The notes under the pieces: model-generated | Told to the model about the DNA's origin: nothing | Database searches by the model: none | The model's input: only the letters and a program-made list of their open reading frames with translations | Assembly: GCF_002877365.1 (NCBI RefSeq) | Contig: NZ_MCWZ01000334.1 | Location: 1-64,000 of the forward strand | Source: Vibrio sp. 10N.261.55.A7 | Lineage (GTDB): Bacteria > Pseudomonadota > Gammaproteobacteria > Enterobacterales > Vibrionaceae | Reading direction: 5' to 3' | Length of the DNA: 64,000 bases | Shown: positions 33,493 through 43,293 of the stretch, piece after piece | Numbering within the stretch: position 1 is the stretch's first letter | How the letters are laid out: each line of letters starts with the position of its first letter | Translations under genes and position numbers: made by a program

Positions 33493-34647
33493 ATGAATGC
33501 ACCTAATCATCCCTTCAGTTTATTCATAAAAGCGGAAGGCGCTCAATGCAATCTAGATTGCAGTTACTGCTATTACCTCAATAGACAAGACACTGAGAAT
33601 CGCTCATCAATGCCAATACCAATGATGGAACAGATTGTAGAGGCGCATATTGATGCTCAGCCCGAATTATCAAAGCAAGTTGACTTCATCTGGCATGGCG
33701 GTGAACCCATGTTAAGAGGGTTAGAGTTTTATGAAGCTGCCGTTTTGGCTCAGAAAAAACACACCAGTAAGAAACGTTTTGTGAATACCCTGCAAACCAA
33801 CGGCACCATGATCAATGAGCGTTGGGCGGATTTTTTTGCAAAGCATCACTTTATGTTGGGTGTGAGTATTGATGGGCCGAATCTGCTCAATGATATTGCT
33901 CGTATTGATAAAAACGGTCATTCCTCGTTTGAGCGCACCATGCGTGGCATGCAGCATTTAAAAAACAGTGATGTAGAATTTAATACCCTAACGGTTGTGA
34001 ACAACAAAACATACCAACACGCGAAAACCATCTATCAATTTTTGGTTGAGAACGGCAGCGGCTATATGCAGTTTCAACCGTGTATCGACCACGAATTAGA
34101 CCGACGAACAGGGCATGACTGGTCGTTAACGGGAGAACAGTGGGGGCGATTTTTGTGTGACTTGTTCGACGAATGGAGTGCCGCGGATGTTGGCAAAGTG
34201 TATATTCAATTTTTTGAGAACTGCTTAATGGTATTGATGGGGCATGCAAGCCAAATGTGCCATCATAGTGAAACCTGTGGGCAACAGTTAATGGTTGAAC
34301 ACGATGGCAATGTTTATAGTTGTGATCATTATGGGTATGAAGATCATCAACTTGGCTCTATGAAGAGTGATAAGCTTATTGCTATGGCCAATTCGCCGAC
34401 TCAAGTTAAATTTGGCACTGATAAATACCATGAGTTAAACGATGTTTGTCGTCGATGTGATTTTGTTCAGTTGTGTCAAGGCGGTTGCCCGAAGAATAGG
34501 CTAGCCACCACACGCGATGGCCAACCCATGAACCAATTGTGTGAAGGATACAAAATGTTCTTTCATCACGCGTTACCTAAGCTATTGCCAATGGTTGATG
34601 CGATGAAAAAGGGGTACTCACCAGCGTATTTCCCGCTTTTTAATTAA
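33493..34647 (+). CDS. Anaerobic sulfatase-maturating enzyme (radical SAM, SPASM)
   Basis: 384 residues. It oxidises the active-site Cys or Ser of sulfatases to formylglycine in the cytoplasm before export, using S-adenosylmethionine. The radical-SAM cluster motif CNLDCSYC is at C19, C23 and C26 (CxxxCxxC). The C-terminal SPASM domain shows the expected further Cys: CHHSETCGQQ, VYSCDHYGYEDH, CRRCDFVQLCQGGCPKNR and LCEGYK, binding two auxiliary [4Fe-4S] clusters. It is encoded 1.06 kb before a Ser-type sulfatase, its obvious client. ACCGGAG supports ATG 33493. The LysR gene begins just after it. Confidence 0.95.
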   Translation: MNAPNHPFSLFIKAEGAQCNLDCSYCYYLNRQDTENRSSMPIPMMEQIVEAHIDAQPELSKQVDFIWHGGEPMLRGLEFYEAAVLAQKKHTSKKRFVNTLQTNGTMINERWADFFAKHHFMLGVSIDGPNLLNDIARIDKNGHSSFERTMRGMQHLKNSDVEFNTLTVVNNKTYQHAKTIYQFLVENGSGYMQFQPCIDHELDRRTGHDWSLTGEQWGRFLCDLFDEWSAADVGKVYIQFFENCLMVLMGHASQMCHHSETCGQQLMVEHDGNVYSCDHYGYEDHQLGSMKSDKLIAMANSPTQVKFGTDKYHELNDVCRRCDFVQLCQGGCPKNRLATTRDGQPMNQLCEGYKMFFHHALPKLLPMVDAMKKGYSPAYFPLFN

Positions 34648-34658
34648 TGGAGTGCGAC

Positions 34659-35555
34659 ATGACTAAAGATCTTAACTTACTGCAGCTGATATTGGTGCTG
34701 AATGAAACTCGCCAAACGGTCAGTGCGGCGAAGGCGCTTAACGTGAGTCAGCCGACCATCAGTGTTATGTTGCGTAAGCTAAGAGAGCAGTTCAATGATG
34801 AGCTGTTTGTCAGAGACAAGAATAAGCTTGAACCAACGCCAAAATGTCTAGAGCTGATTGACGCATTACCCGTGTTACTGGAGCAGCTTGATAACCTCTA
34901 TATACCGAGCGAAGCGTGGACACTTGCTGATTTAAAGGGTGAAGTTCAAATCATGTTGCCTTCGCCACTGATTATTCCTATTGGTGTTCCGCTTATAAAG
35001 AAGCTCGCTACCGAAGCGCCGCAAGTCACGCTGCAATGTTCTCCATGGCTCGATAATGGCGCACAAGCGTTAGAAAGCAATCGAGCGAGTTGGGGGGTCA
35101 GTTACCTTCCGATGGAGGTCAATAAAACGCTGACCGAAAGAGCGCTAGGGTTTGATAAGTTTATGTTGGTGCTGAGGGCTGATCATCCGTTGAAAGGAAA
35201 TGCACTGGAGGATATTTTACAGTATCCACTGTGCATTAATATTATTCCGGGCTATATCCAGCCATCGAAAACAGAAATGCTGATCAAGAAGTACGACCTA
35301 GGCAAGCATATCGCACTCAGAAGCAACAACATGAACCTGATGTTAGAGATGGTCAAAGACAGCGATTTTATCTACATTACGTCCACTAAGTGCCACTCCG
35401 TTCTTGATGAATCTTATCGTTGTGTCGAACTACCATCCGAGTTATTGAAAGACACCTATCGCCGTGAGTTGGCTCTGTTTACGCATCAAGCCAATCGTAA
35501 TAATCCGTTTACTGACTGGCTCCATAAAGAACTCATTTCTCTCGTTCAATCCTAA
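34659..35555 (+). CDS. LysR-family transcriptional regulator linked to sulfatase maturase
   Basis: 298 residues from ATG 34659, supported by GGAG; a further in-frame ATG at 34647 overlaps the maturase stop. The winged helix is NLLQLILVLNETRQTVSAAKALNVSQPTISVMLRKLR near residues 5-41, followed by FVRDKNKLEPTPKC; the remainder is an effector-binding domain. The start lies 11 bases after the maturase stop, so it is in the same transcript. It probably controls the sulfatase/DUF1254 genes in response to their substrate; inference from position. Confidence 0.9.
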   Translation: MTKDLNLLQLILVLNETRQTVSAAKALNVSQPTISVMLRKLREQFNDELFVRDKNKLEPTPKCLELIDALPVLLEQLDNLYIPSEAWTLADLKGEVQIMLPSPLIIPIGVPLIKKLATEAPQVTLQCSPWLDNGAQALESNRASWGVSYLPMEVNKTLTERALGFDKFMLVLRADHPLKGNALEDILQYPLCINIIPGYIQPSKTEMLIKKYDLGKHIALRSNNMNLMLEMVKDSDFIYITSTKCHSVLDESYRCVELPSELLKDTYRRELALFTHQANRNNPFTDWLHKELISLVQS

Positions 35556-35563
35556 TCTTTTCC

Positions 35564-35594
35564 TAACCACTATTAAAAAACGTAATAGTGGTTA
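35564..35594. repeat. Perfect 12-bp inverted repeat downstream of LysR gene
   Basis: TAACCACTATTA and TAATAGTGGTTA, spacer AAAAACG, in the gap between the LysR gene and the sulfatase. It may be the LysR gene's terminator (the tail is only weakly T-rich) or an operator of the sulfatase gene. Confidence 0.7.
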
Positions 35595-35708
35595 TCACGC
35601 TATTTTTGACCTCTTTCATATACCATTTATTCCTACAACGGTTCGCTAAAGTTTTCACTATTTTGTGTCGAACTTCAGCAGTTTACTCGTCGTCCAAGAG
35701 GAATAAAA

Positions 35709-37247
35709 ATGTATCAGTCTTTTGTTAAATCGGCTCTAGCGCTATCTGTGCTAGCCAGTGTCAATGTACACGCATCAGGCCAACCGAATGTGGTGGCTAT
35801 CATGCTTGATGATGTCAGCCCAACGGATATTTCCGCTTACCACCGTGGATTAGGCGCAGTTGATACGCCTAATATTGACCGAATAGCGGAACGCGGCATG
35901 ATGATCAGCGATTATTATGCACAAGGCAGTTCAACGGCTGGCCGCTCAGCGTTCATTACGGGTCAATACCCATTTCGCACAGGCTTAACGTCAGTTGGTC
36001 AACCAGGCTCTTCTCTAGGGCTGCAAAAAGAAGACCCAACGTTGGCGGAAATGCTTAAAGACAAAGGCTATGCCACTGTCCACGTCGGCAAAAGTCATTT
36101 AGGTGATAACAACAGCCATCTTCCTACGGTGCATGGGTTTGACGAGTTCTTTGGTTTCCTATACCACCTCAACGTAATGGAAATGCCGGAGCAACCTGAA
36201 TTTCCAAAAGATCCTAACTTTAGAAGTCGCCCACGTAACGTTCTTCATACTGTTGCTACCGATGTCGCAGACATGACTGACGATCCACGGTTTGGTGTGG
36301 TGGGTAAGCAAACCATTGAAGACAAGGGTATGTTGGGTGCGAAGCGCATGCAAACGGTGGATGGCGAGTTCCTAGACTTCGCCATGTCATGGCTGGATAA
36401 GCATGAAGCCGAGAAAGACGAACAGCCTTACTTTATGTGGTACAACCCGACTCGAATGCACCAAAAAACGCATGTACGTCCTGAATACCAAGGTGCGAGC
36501 CAAATAAACACATACTACGATGGCATGATAGAGCTTGATGACCAGATTGGCGTGCTTCTCGATAAATTGGAAGATTTAGGCGAAATGGATAACACCATTA
36601 TTCTGTTTACGTCTGATAACGGTGTGAATTTGGATCACTGGCCTGATTCTGGTTCAGCGTCGTTCCGTGGTCAAAAAGGCACAACGTGGGATGGCGGTTT
36701 CCGTGTTCCAATGCTGGTAAGTTGGCCTGATAAAATCCCTCAAGGTGAATACACAGACGGTTTCATGACCTCTGAAGATTGGGTGCCAACCATCATGGCC
36801 GCTGTTGGTGAAGACGACATCAAACAAGAGCTATTGGAAGGGAAAGAAATCAATGGTGAAGAGTACCAAGTCCATCTAGATGGTTATAACCAGTTAGAGA
36901 TGCTAACGGATGGTGCCCCGAGCCAACGCCATGAATTCTTCTTTTACAACGAGCAAGACCTCAATGCATTCCGCGTAGATGAATGGAAAGTTCACCTAAA
37001 AACTAAGACTGAGTGGATTGCGCCACCTGAGGAATGGCCATTAGGTATGCTCATTAACATCAAGGCTGATCCCTATGAGCGTAGCTCTGATACACGTGGT
37101 TGGTTCCTATGGATGAAAGAGAAATCATGGGTGTTGCCAAAGCTACAAAGAGCCGCAGCTAACTACCAGCAATCGCTCAAAGCGTTTCCGCCAAGACAGA
37201 AAGCGGGTGGTATCGGCATGGCAGACAAATCTGTCGTTGCAGAATAA
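35709..37247 (+). CDS. Exported Ser-type sulfatase
   Basis: 512 residues, signal peptide cleaved near residue 22. The metal-binding start is NVVAIMLDDVSPTD (Asp34, Asp35), the formylglycine motif S-T-A-G-R is at 75-79 followed by FITG, then KDKGYATVHVGKSHLG (Lys and His ligands) and FTSDNGVN (Asp, Asn ligands), all of the alkaline-phosphatase-like sulfatase family. Since the modified residue is Ser75, it must be matured by the anaerobic enzyme encoded upstream. It hydrolyses sulfate esters in the periplasm; the substrate, aryl, alkyl or sugar sulfate, cannot be read. AGGA supports ATG 35709. DUF1254 copy 2 follows by 62 bases. Confidence 0.93.
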   Translation: MYQSFVKSALALSVLASVNVHASGQPNVVAIMLDDVSPTDISAYHRGLGAVDTPNIDRIAERGMMISDYYAQGSSTAGRSAFITGQYPFRTGLTSVGQPGSSLGLQKEDPTLAEMLKDKGYATVHVGKSHLGDNNSHLPTVHGFDEFFGFLYHLNVMEMPEQPEFPKDPNFRSRPRNVLHTVATDVADMTDDPRFGVVGKQTIEDKGMLGAKRMQTVDGEFLDFAMSWLDKHEAEKDEQPYFMWYNPTRMHQKTHVRPEYQGASQINTYYDGMIELDDQIGVLLDKLEDLGEMDNTIILFTSDNGVNLDHWPDSGSASFRGQKGTTWDGGFRVPMLVSWPDKIPQGEYTDGFMTSEDWVPTIMAAVGEDDIKQELLEGKEINGEEYQVHLDGYNQLEMLTDGAPSQRHEFFFYNEQDLNAFRVDEWKVHLKTKTEWIAPPEEWPLGMLINIKADPYERSSDTRGWFLWMKEKSWVLPKLQRAAANYQQSLKAFPPRQKAGGIGMADKSVVAE

Positions 37248-37309
37248 TTGACGGTTAGAGAGGGAACCATTGTTGTTCCTTCTCTCGCTTGTTTTTATCT
37301 AGGAATATT

Positions 37310-38692
37310 ATGATGAAAAAAACTCTTTTGGTTACCGCCTTATCTTGCGCATGGTTGGCAGCATTGCCAACGGCCGTGTTCGCTCAAACGGTAGATACCA
37401 TTGCTGTATCTACCGTACCGTTCGAAAAAGCGAGTGTGGCTTACAATGAAAACGATGAGCAAAAATTAGCGCAATTGGCTTACGAATATGCTTTCTCTAT
37501 CGACGAAGCATACAAATACTTCTACGAAACGGTTGTGGAGTCTGATTACCCACTTAATCAATTTCAAAATATCAGGGTGTTGGCAGACGATACCTATACC
37601 GCGCACCCAACGATTAATAACGACACATTGCACTTAATGGGTTGGATGGACTTAGCGGCTGAGCCCGTCATTATTACCATTCCCGATCACGATGAAGACA
37701 GATACTGGCTGTTCCATACCATGAACATGCAGCACTTTACGGATTCTGCGTTTGGTTCCCCTCAAAGAGGAACGAAAGGTGGGAGCTTTATGTATGCCGT
37801 TGAAGGATGGCAAGGTGAAGTACCTGCCAGCGTCGATGAAGTGATCTACGTTGAACACCCGCTTGTGAAAATGATGGGTCGCATTATGGATCTAGGCGGT
37901 GAGGATTCTGTTACGGCTCAGAAATTGATGGACCAGTGGAATCTACGCACTTTGTCTGAATACCTTGGCCAAAAAGGACCAGAGCCTGTGGTTCGACATT
38001 ACCCAGACCCTGAAACGTCGAACTGGGTAGAACGAACCAATTTCGTGCTATCTGAAGGAACAATGATCAAACATGACAAAGCGCTAATAGAGCAATTTGA
38101 ACTGGTGAACCTTGGTCAATTCAATAAACCAATAACCCCTCAACAACAGTCACTGATTGAGTCAGCGCAAAAGACAGGCGGTGAGCGAATCACCAATGCG
38201 GGTTTTGATGATTCTCGTGACGTACTCGGAACACGCGAAGAGATGACTCAAGTACCAAGTTATCAACACGCATACGGCACCTTAATGGGGCAGTGGGGCT
38301 TACCGGCGAAACACACCATGTACAGTGGAGACTTTTTTGATCGAGATGGTGAGCCGCTTGATGGCAGCAAGTTTGACTATACGGTAACCTTCGATGCTCC
38401 AACGGTCGAAGAGGGCGGATTTTGGTCGTACACTGTCTACAGTGGTGAAACGAGGTTGATGGAAAAGAACAACTTAAACAGGCATTCGCGCGGTGATCGA
38501 ACGCTCACACCAAACGAAGATGGCAGTTACACCATCATCATGAGTAGTGACACCAAAGGTAATGAAAACAACCCTAACTTTTTGCCTATTCCTAACCATC
38601 AATGGTATTCGGTGCTGCGCATGTATACGCCGGGCGAAGAAGTAAGAACCGATCAATGGAAGTCGACGCCTTTCACTAAAATCAAAAAATAG
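37310..38692 (+). CDS. DUF1254/DUF1214 domain exported protein (copy 2)
   Basis: 460 residues, signal peptide cleaved near TAVFAQT. DUF1254 part: LAQLAYEYAFSIDEAYKYFYE, then HPTINNDTLHLMGWMDLAAEPVIITIP and RYWLFHTMNMQHFTDSA; DUF1214 part: HTMYSGDFFDRDG, EEGGFWSYTVYSGETRLME and a final WYSVLRMYTPGEE. Function unknown. ATG 37310 or 37313 can serve (AGGA at 37301); an ORF-opening TTG at 37289 is not preferred. Directly after the sulfatase, in the same operon, it parallels copy 1 next to the FadL-type protein, so the two probably take part in one periplasmic process. A strong terminator follows. Confidence 0.9.
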   Translation: MMKKTLLVTALSCAWLAALPTAVFAQTVDTIAVSTVPFEKASVAYNENDEQKLAQLAYEYAFSIDEAYKYFYETVVESDYPLNQFQNIRVLADDTYTAHPTINNDTLHLMGWMDLAAEPVIITIPDHDEDRYWLFHTMNMQHFTDSAFGSPQRGTKGGSFMYAVEGWQGEVPASVDEVIYVEHPLVKMMGRIMDLGGEDSVTAQKLMDQWNLRTLSEYLGQKGPEPVVRHYPDPETSNWVERTNFVLSEGTMIKHDKALIEQFELVNLGQFNKPITPQQQSLIESAQKTGGERITNAGFDDSRDVLGTREEMTQVPSYQHAYGTLMGQWGLPAKHTMYSGDFFDRDGEPLDGSKFDYTVTFDAPTVEEGGFWSYTVYSGETRLMEKNNLNRHSRGDRTLTPNEDGSYTIIMSSDTKGNENNPNFLPIPNHQWYSVLRMYTPGEEVRTDQWKSTPFTKIKK

Positions 38693-38746
38693 ACCTAGAG
38701 CTCTGCCAACGAATAGGTCGCGATAGAATCGAATCTATCTCTATAT

Positions 38747-38783
38747 GGGCGCTATCACGAACTTCCGTGATAGCGCCCTTTTC
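38747..38783 (+). terminator. Strong rho-independent terminator after DUF1254 copy 2
   Basis: GGGCGCTATCACG and CGTGATAGCGCCC form a perfect 13-base stem with a short loop, followed by TTTT. It isolates the sulfatase operon from ybiT. Confidence 0.85.
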
Positions 38784-38950
38784 AATACTTGCCTCCGCAA
38801 TGAAAATTTCCCGATGTGACTTAGCTCACGCATCTATTAATTACGCAATAAGTCTGTATAATCCGCCGCCTATTACCCCATACTTTAATCGCGTTGATTT
38901 ACATTCTTTACTCGATAATAAATCAGCCTTAAACACTAGGAATTTTTCTT

Positions 38951-40555
38951 TTGATTTCAACTGCTAACATCACCATGCAATTTGGCGCTGAGCCTTTGTT
39001 TGAAAATATCTCAGCCAAGTTCGGTAACGGCAACCGCTATGGTTTAATCGGCGCGAATGGATGTGGCAAATCAACGTTCATGAAAATTCTTAGTGGCGCA
39101 CTGACACCCAGTTCTGGCAATGTTTCTATCACACCTGGATTAAAGGTTGGCGTATTGAGCCAGGATCAGTTTGCGTTTGAACAGCACAACGTGATTGATA
39201 CCGTCATCATGGGCGATCGTAAGTTGTGGGAAGTAAAACAAGAGCGTGACCGCATCTATTCACTCCCTGAAATGAGTGAAGAAGATGGCATGAAAGTCGC
39301 TGATCTTGAAAGCGAATTCGCTGAAATGGATGGCTATACAGCCGAAGCGCGTGCGGGTGACATTCTCATTCAAGCGGGTATCGAAGAAGAGCTTCATTTT
39401 GGATTGATGCAGCAAGTGGCACCTGGTTGGAAACTTCGTGTGTTACTCGCGCAAGCCTTGTTTGCAAACCCAGACATTCTGCTTCTTGATGAACCGACCA
39501 ACAACCTGGACATTCACACGATTAACTGGTTGGCCGAAGAGCTGAATCAGCGTAAATGCACCATGATTATTATCTCGCATGACCGTCACTTCCTAAACTC
39601 AGTCTGTACGCACATGGCGGATATAGATTACGGCGAGCTGCGTATCTACCCAGGCAACTACGAATACTTCTTAGAAGCGTCGGGTTTGATTCGCGAGCAG
39701 TTGTTGTCGAGCAACGCGAAGAAAGCAGCGGAGATCAGTGAGCTCCAAGACTTCGTCAACCGTTTTGGTGCAAATGCGTCTAAAGCCAAACAGGCGAGTT
39801 CACGTGCTAAGAAAATGGATAAAATCAAGCTTGATGAAGTCAAAGCGACCAGCCGAGTCAGCCCATCGATTGATTTTGGTGAAGGCAAGAAATTGCACCG
39901 CCAAGCGCTTGAGTTGCAAGACCTTGGTCACGGCTTTGATGGCGAGGTGCTGTTTGAAAAAGGCAACTTACTGCTAGAAGCGGGCACGCGATTGGCGGTT
40001 ATTGGTGAGAACGGTGTGGGTAAAACCACGTTCTTGCGCTGCTTAGTGAATGAGCTTGAGCAAAACCACGGTGTCGTTAAGTGGTCTGAAAATGCGTCGA
40101 TTGGTTACTGTCCGCAAGACAGTACGGCAGATTTTGACAACGATCTGAGCATTTTCGATTGGATTTCGCAATGGCGTACGGTTAAACACGACGACCTTAT
40201 GGTTCGCGGTATTTTAGGTCGCTTGTTGTTTACGGCCGACGATGCGAACAAGAAAGCGAAGAACTGCTCTGGTGGTGAGAAGAACCGTCTATTGTTTGGT
40301 AAGTTGATGATGCAAGACATTAACGTTTTGGTTATGGACGAGCCAACCAACCACATGGACATGGAAGCGATTGAAGCGCTTAACAACGCGTTAAAAGAGT
40401 ATACGGGCACACTGATCTTTGTCAGCCACGACCGTGAGTTCGTTTCTTCATTAGCGACATCGATCATTGACGTAAAAGAGAAGCAGTTGGTGAACTTCCA
40501 AGGGACTTACGACGAGTACCTAGCGCACCAAAAGAAGCAGCTGGCCATCAACTAG
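38951..40555 (+). CDS. ybiT: ABC-F family ATPase YbiT
   Basis: 534 residues with two ATPase modules and no membrane part. Walker A motifs are GANGCGKST (near residue 33) and GENGVGKTT (near 356); Walker B are [10 protein letters not shown] and [10 protein letters not shown]; signatures are [12 protein letters not shown] and [11 protein letters not shown]. The start [13 protein letters not shown] and RYGLIGANG closely follow E. coli YbiT. ABC-F proteins act on ribosomes. The start is TTG 38951, with AGGA eight bases before. Downstream, a bidirectional terminator separates it from the convergent cyclase gene. Confidence 0.93.
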   Translation: MISTANITMQFGAEPLFENISAKFGNGNRYGLIGANGCGKSTFMKILSGALTPSSGNVSITPGLKVGVLSQDQFAFEQHNVIDTVIMGDRKLWEVKQERDRIYSLPEMSEEDGMKVADLESEFAEMDGYTAEARAGDILIQAGIEEELHFGLMQQVAPGWKLRVLLAQALFANPDILLLDEPTNNLDIHTINWLAEELNQRKCTMIIISHDRHFLNSVCTHMADIDYGELRIYPGNYEYFLEASGLIREQLLSSNAKKAAEISELQDFVNRFGANASKAKQASSRAKKMDKIKLDEVKATSRVSPSIDFGEGKKLHRQALELQDLGHGFDGEVLFEKGNLLLEAGTRLAVIGENGVGKTTFLRCLVNELEQNHGVVKWSENASIGYCPQDSTADFDNDLSIFDWISQWRTVKHDDLMVRGILGRLLFTADDANKKAKNCSGGEKNRLLFGKLMMQDINVLVMDEPTNHMDMEAIEALNNALKEYTGTLIFVSHDREFVSSLATSIIDVKEKQLVNFQGTYDEYLAHQKKQLAIN

Positions 40556-40587
40556 TCTCTTCTCAATCCCTCCTTAAAGGTTCGTAG

Positions 40588-40623
40588 TTCGAGTATCACG
40601 TCAACAAGGTTGTGATACTCGAA
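40588..40623. terminator. Bidirectional terminator between ybiT and GGDEF gene
   Basis: TTCGAGTATCAC and GTGATACTCGAA form a perfect 12-base stem with a 12-base loop, between two convergent genes. The flanking runs of T/A are modest. Confidence 0.65.
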
Positions 40624-40648
40624 TAATCAAGACCGAGTGGCGAATAAC

Positions 40649-43117
40649 TCAAATCAGAGTGAGCGCCTCAACGCGATTTCTTCCTGCGTGTTTGGCTCGA
40701 TACAAGGCTGCATCGGCGGCTTCATAGAGTTGGTCCATGCTACTTTCTACCTCTTTGGTTGTCACAACTCCAAATGAAGCCGTGATGACTATCGCTGCGT
40801 TGCTGCTGTCTTGTACTACTTTAAGATCCTCGATACTGCTTCTTAGCTTCTCGACAAAAAAGGTCGCTTCATCAGGGGATTGCCCCGAAAAGATGATGCC
40901 GAACTCTTCGCCACCAAGACGGAAACAATAGTCGGACGCTCGATTACAATTTGTTTTGAGCACGTCTGCTAACGCAATCAACATGTTATCACCGTGATGA
41001 TGTCCGTAGCTGTCGTTGTACTTTTTGAAGTAATCAATGTCGAGGATAACGAAACTTAACCACGTTTGGTGCCGCAGTGCTCGGCTTATTTCGTCGGGGA
41101 AGACTTGATTAAAATGGCGACGATTAAATAACCCCGTCAATGAATCGGTGATGGCCAGTTTCTCTATTTTGGCCTTTTCCTCTCGCAGTTGTTGTTCTAC
41201 CAATTTACGCTCAGAGACTTCGCGGTTGAGCATCTGGTTTAAACTTGATAGCTTGTGCGTCCAGTACCCGAGCAGTGCCAAAATAACCAAAGAGATAAGA
41301 ATGGTTCGCCATAAAATTGTGTAATCGACTCCGTGTTCGTAGCGCAATGTGACCCATCGAGAGTAAATGGCCTTTCTTTCATCTTCCGAGATCGAGTCTA
41401 GCGCTTTTTGCATAATACTGTGCAGAATGGGCCAATCGCTGCGAATGGCCATGCTGATTTCAAAACGGTAAGGGGTGACGCCTGATACCTTCAAGTTGGT
41501 ATAGCCTTCTTTCGCGATCACATAGTTAGCCGTCGCTATATTGCCGACGTAAGCTGCCACCCTGCCCGAAGAGACGGCTTCAAGGGCTTCCGTTACGTTT
41601 TTAGCGGTAAAGACTTTGATATCAGGATGATTTTTTAAGAGGATTTCCTGAGGCGCATACCCGCTGACCACAGAGACGATTCGTCCATTCAAAGAGTCAA
41701 TGTCCGACACATACGGAATATCTTGATTGGTAATGATCATCATAGGAAAGCTTAGGTAAGGGTGGGTAAACTTAAGGTAACGTTGACGGCTATCGGTTAT
41801 TGCCAGAGCAGCGAAGAGATCAAGTTCTCTTCGTTTTGCTGCGTTGACCACGTCCTCCCAATTCATATTGACACTGGGCTTGAACTTTACGCCTAACCGC
41901 TCACCAATCAGGGTGATATAATCAGCGGCAATGCCCTGGTAGTCGACTTGATCGTTCACATACTCGAAGGGTGGCCAATTCGTGTCTATCGCTAGCCTGA
42001 GATTGTCATGTTGTGCTAGCCATTGCTTTTCTTCTTCGGTCAGGCGCAGTGAATTACTAAACTGATAGTAGTTATCCAGGAGGTACTTGATACTAAAATT
42101 ATACAGTTCTCCATCTTCATGATTTTTAGACAGATCGTTAAAGTTAATACGTTGCCAGTTATCCCCAATAAAATTTTGGAATGAATCGATATTTTGTTTG
42201 TTAATGGCATACATTCTTGAATAAAATTGTGTGGACTCGGCAACAAAATCATTCTCATTTAGGTAGTCGTTGAGCAGAATAACTCCCCAGGCGGCCTCAG
42301 TGAAATGTCCTCCAATGGAGATATACGGTGCTCCGTCGTTAATGATTTTGAGTGCTTCTGGAAGCCAATCAATACCACCAATGATGATGCTGTCTAATGG
42401 TATAGAAAGCTCTCGCATGGCGTCTCTGGCGCCTAACGCTAATGTATCGGAAGCGGCCCAAACCATATTGATTTCAGGGTGCTTCTGGTAGTGTTGTTTG
42501 AACAACTGCTTCGCTTCGTATCGGCTCCATTCAACCCCTGTATTTCCTTCCGCGACGATTTGAGCTTTTGAATGGTGTTTGATGAATAATTTGAGGCCTT
42601 GATTACGTTGCTGTGCCGACGCTTCATTCATGTTTCCGTTGATGACAAGCAATTTAATTTGTTCAACCTCTCGCTTTTTCGCGATAAGAAGCAGTTGCTC
42701 AGTGAGCAGTGAACCGGCTTTTTGGTCATCAGGGGTAATGCTGCCAATCCATGAACTGTACTTTGTACGTGGTAACAATTCGCTCGCAACAAAGCCCGTA
42801 TTATAAACAACACTCGGAATATTATTCCGTTCAGCAATCGCCAGTATTTGCTCACCAATCTGCTCGTAATTCATGAATAAAATCCCATCGACACCTTTCT
42901 CTGTTGCTTGATGCACTTGGAAGAGCATTTTCTCTGATTCATTATTGGCGTTGTAAACGTGCAGAGTGATGCCCAAATCGTCGGCGGCGGCTTGTGCAAA
43001 ACTAATCTGAGATTGCCAAGCCGGAGTTTCGCTGCGTGGAACGAACAGTGCGACTTCTAGGGCTAAGGCTTGAAAAGAAGACAACAGAAAAAGAAGCAGT
43101 ACTACAAAGTGTTTCAT
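40649..43117 (-). CDS. Diguanylate cyclase with two periplasmic binding-protein sensors
   Basis: 822 residues. It makes cyclic di-GMP. Order: signal peptide (1-19), a sugar-binding-type type-1 domain (about 20-320: VALFVPRSETPAWQ, DDLGITLHVYNANNESE), an amino-acid-type SBP_bac_3 domain (about 365-590: LRLAIDTNWPPFEYVND, GIAADYITLIGERLG), one helix (about 600-620), a short coil, then GGDEF (ITDSLTGLFNRRHF; GGEEF at 735-739). RASD at 726-729 is the inhibitory I-site, so product feedback is expected. Each sensor may bind a different ligand. A single gene between convergent ybiT and the divergent AraC gene. Confidence 0.93.
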   Translation of the reverse strand: MKHFVVLLLFLLSSFQALALEVALFVPRSETPAWQSQISFAQAAADDLGITLHVYNANNESEKMLFQVHQATEKGVDGILFMNYEQIGEQILAIAERNNIPSVVYNTGFVASELLPRTKYSSWIGSITPDDQKAGSLLTEQLLLIAKKREVEQIKLLVINGNMNEASAQQRNQGLKLFIKHHSKAQIVAEGNTGVEWSRYEAKQLFKQHYQKHPEINMVWAASDTLALGARDAMRELSIPLDSIIIGGIDWLPEALKIINDGAPYISIGGHFTEAAWGVILLNDYLNENDFVAESTQFYSRMYAINKQNIDSFQNFIGDNWQRINFNDLSKNHEDGELYNFSIKYLLDNYYQFSNSLRLTEEEKQWLAQHDNLRLAIDTNWPPFEYVNDQVDYQGIAADYITLIGERLGVKFKPSVNMNWEDVVNAAKRRELDLFAALAITDSRQRYLKFTHPYLSFPMMIITNQDIPYVSDIDSLNGRIVSVVSGYAPQEILLKNHPDIKVFTAKNVTEALEAVSSGRVAAYVGNIATANYVIAKEGYTNLKVSGVTPYRFEISMAIRSDWPILHSIMQKALDSISEDERKAIYSRWVTLRYEHGVDYTILWRTILISLVILALLGYWTHKLSSLNQMLNREVSERKLVEQQLREEKAKIEKLAITDSLTGLFNRRHFNQVFPDEISRALRHQTWLSFVILDIDYFKKYNDSYGHHHGDNMLIALADVLKTNCNRASDYCFRLGGEEFGIIFSGQSPDEATFFVEKLRSSIEDLKVVQDSSNAAIVITASFGVVTTKEVESSMDQLYEAADAALYRAKHAGRNRVEALTLI

Positions 43118-43293
43118 CGCTACGCTTCTATCGATGGATTTTTTAAAGTATAGCAGCTGAATTTGGCTGCTGTTTACGTTCTTCTAAAGGGATTCATTGA
43201 GAACAAACAACCTTGTTCAGTCCTCCGAGTTTGCAGTGAATAACAAAGATTGACCACAGAAACAGATAAGAGTAAATTACAAACGCACTTATA

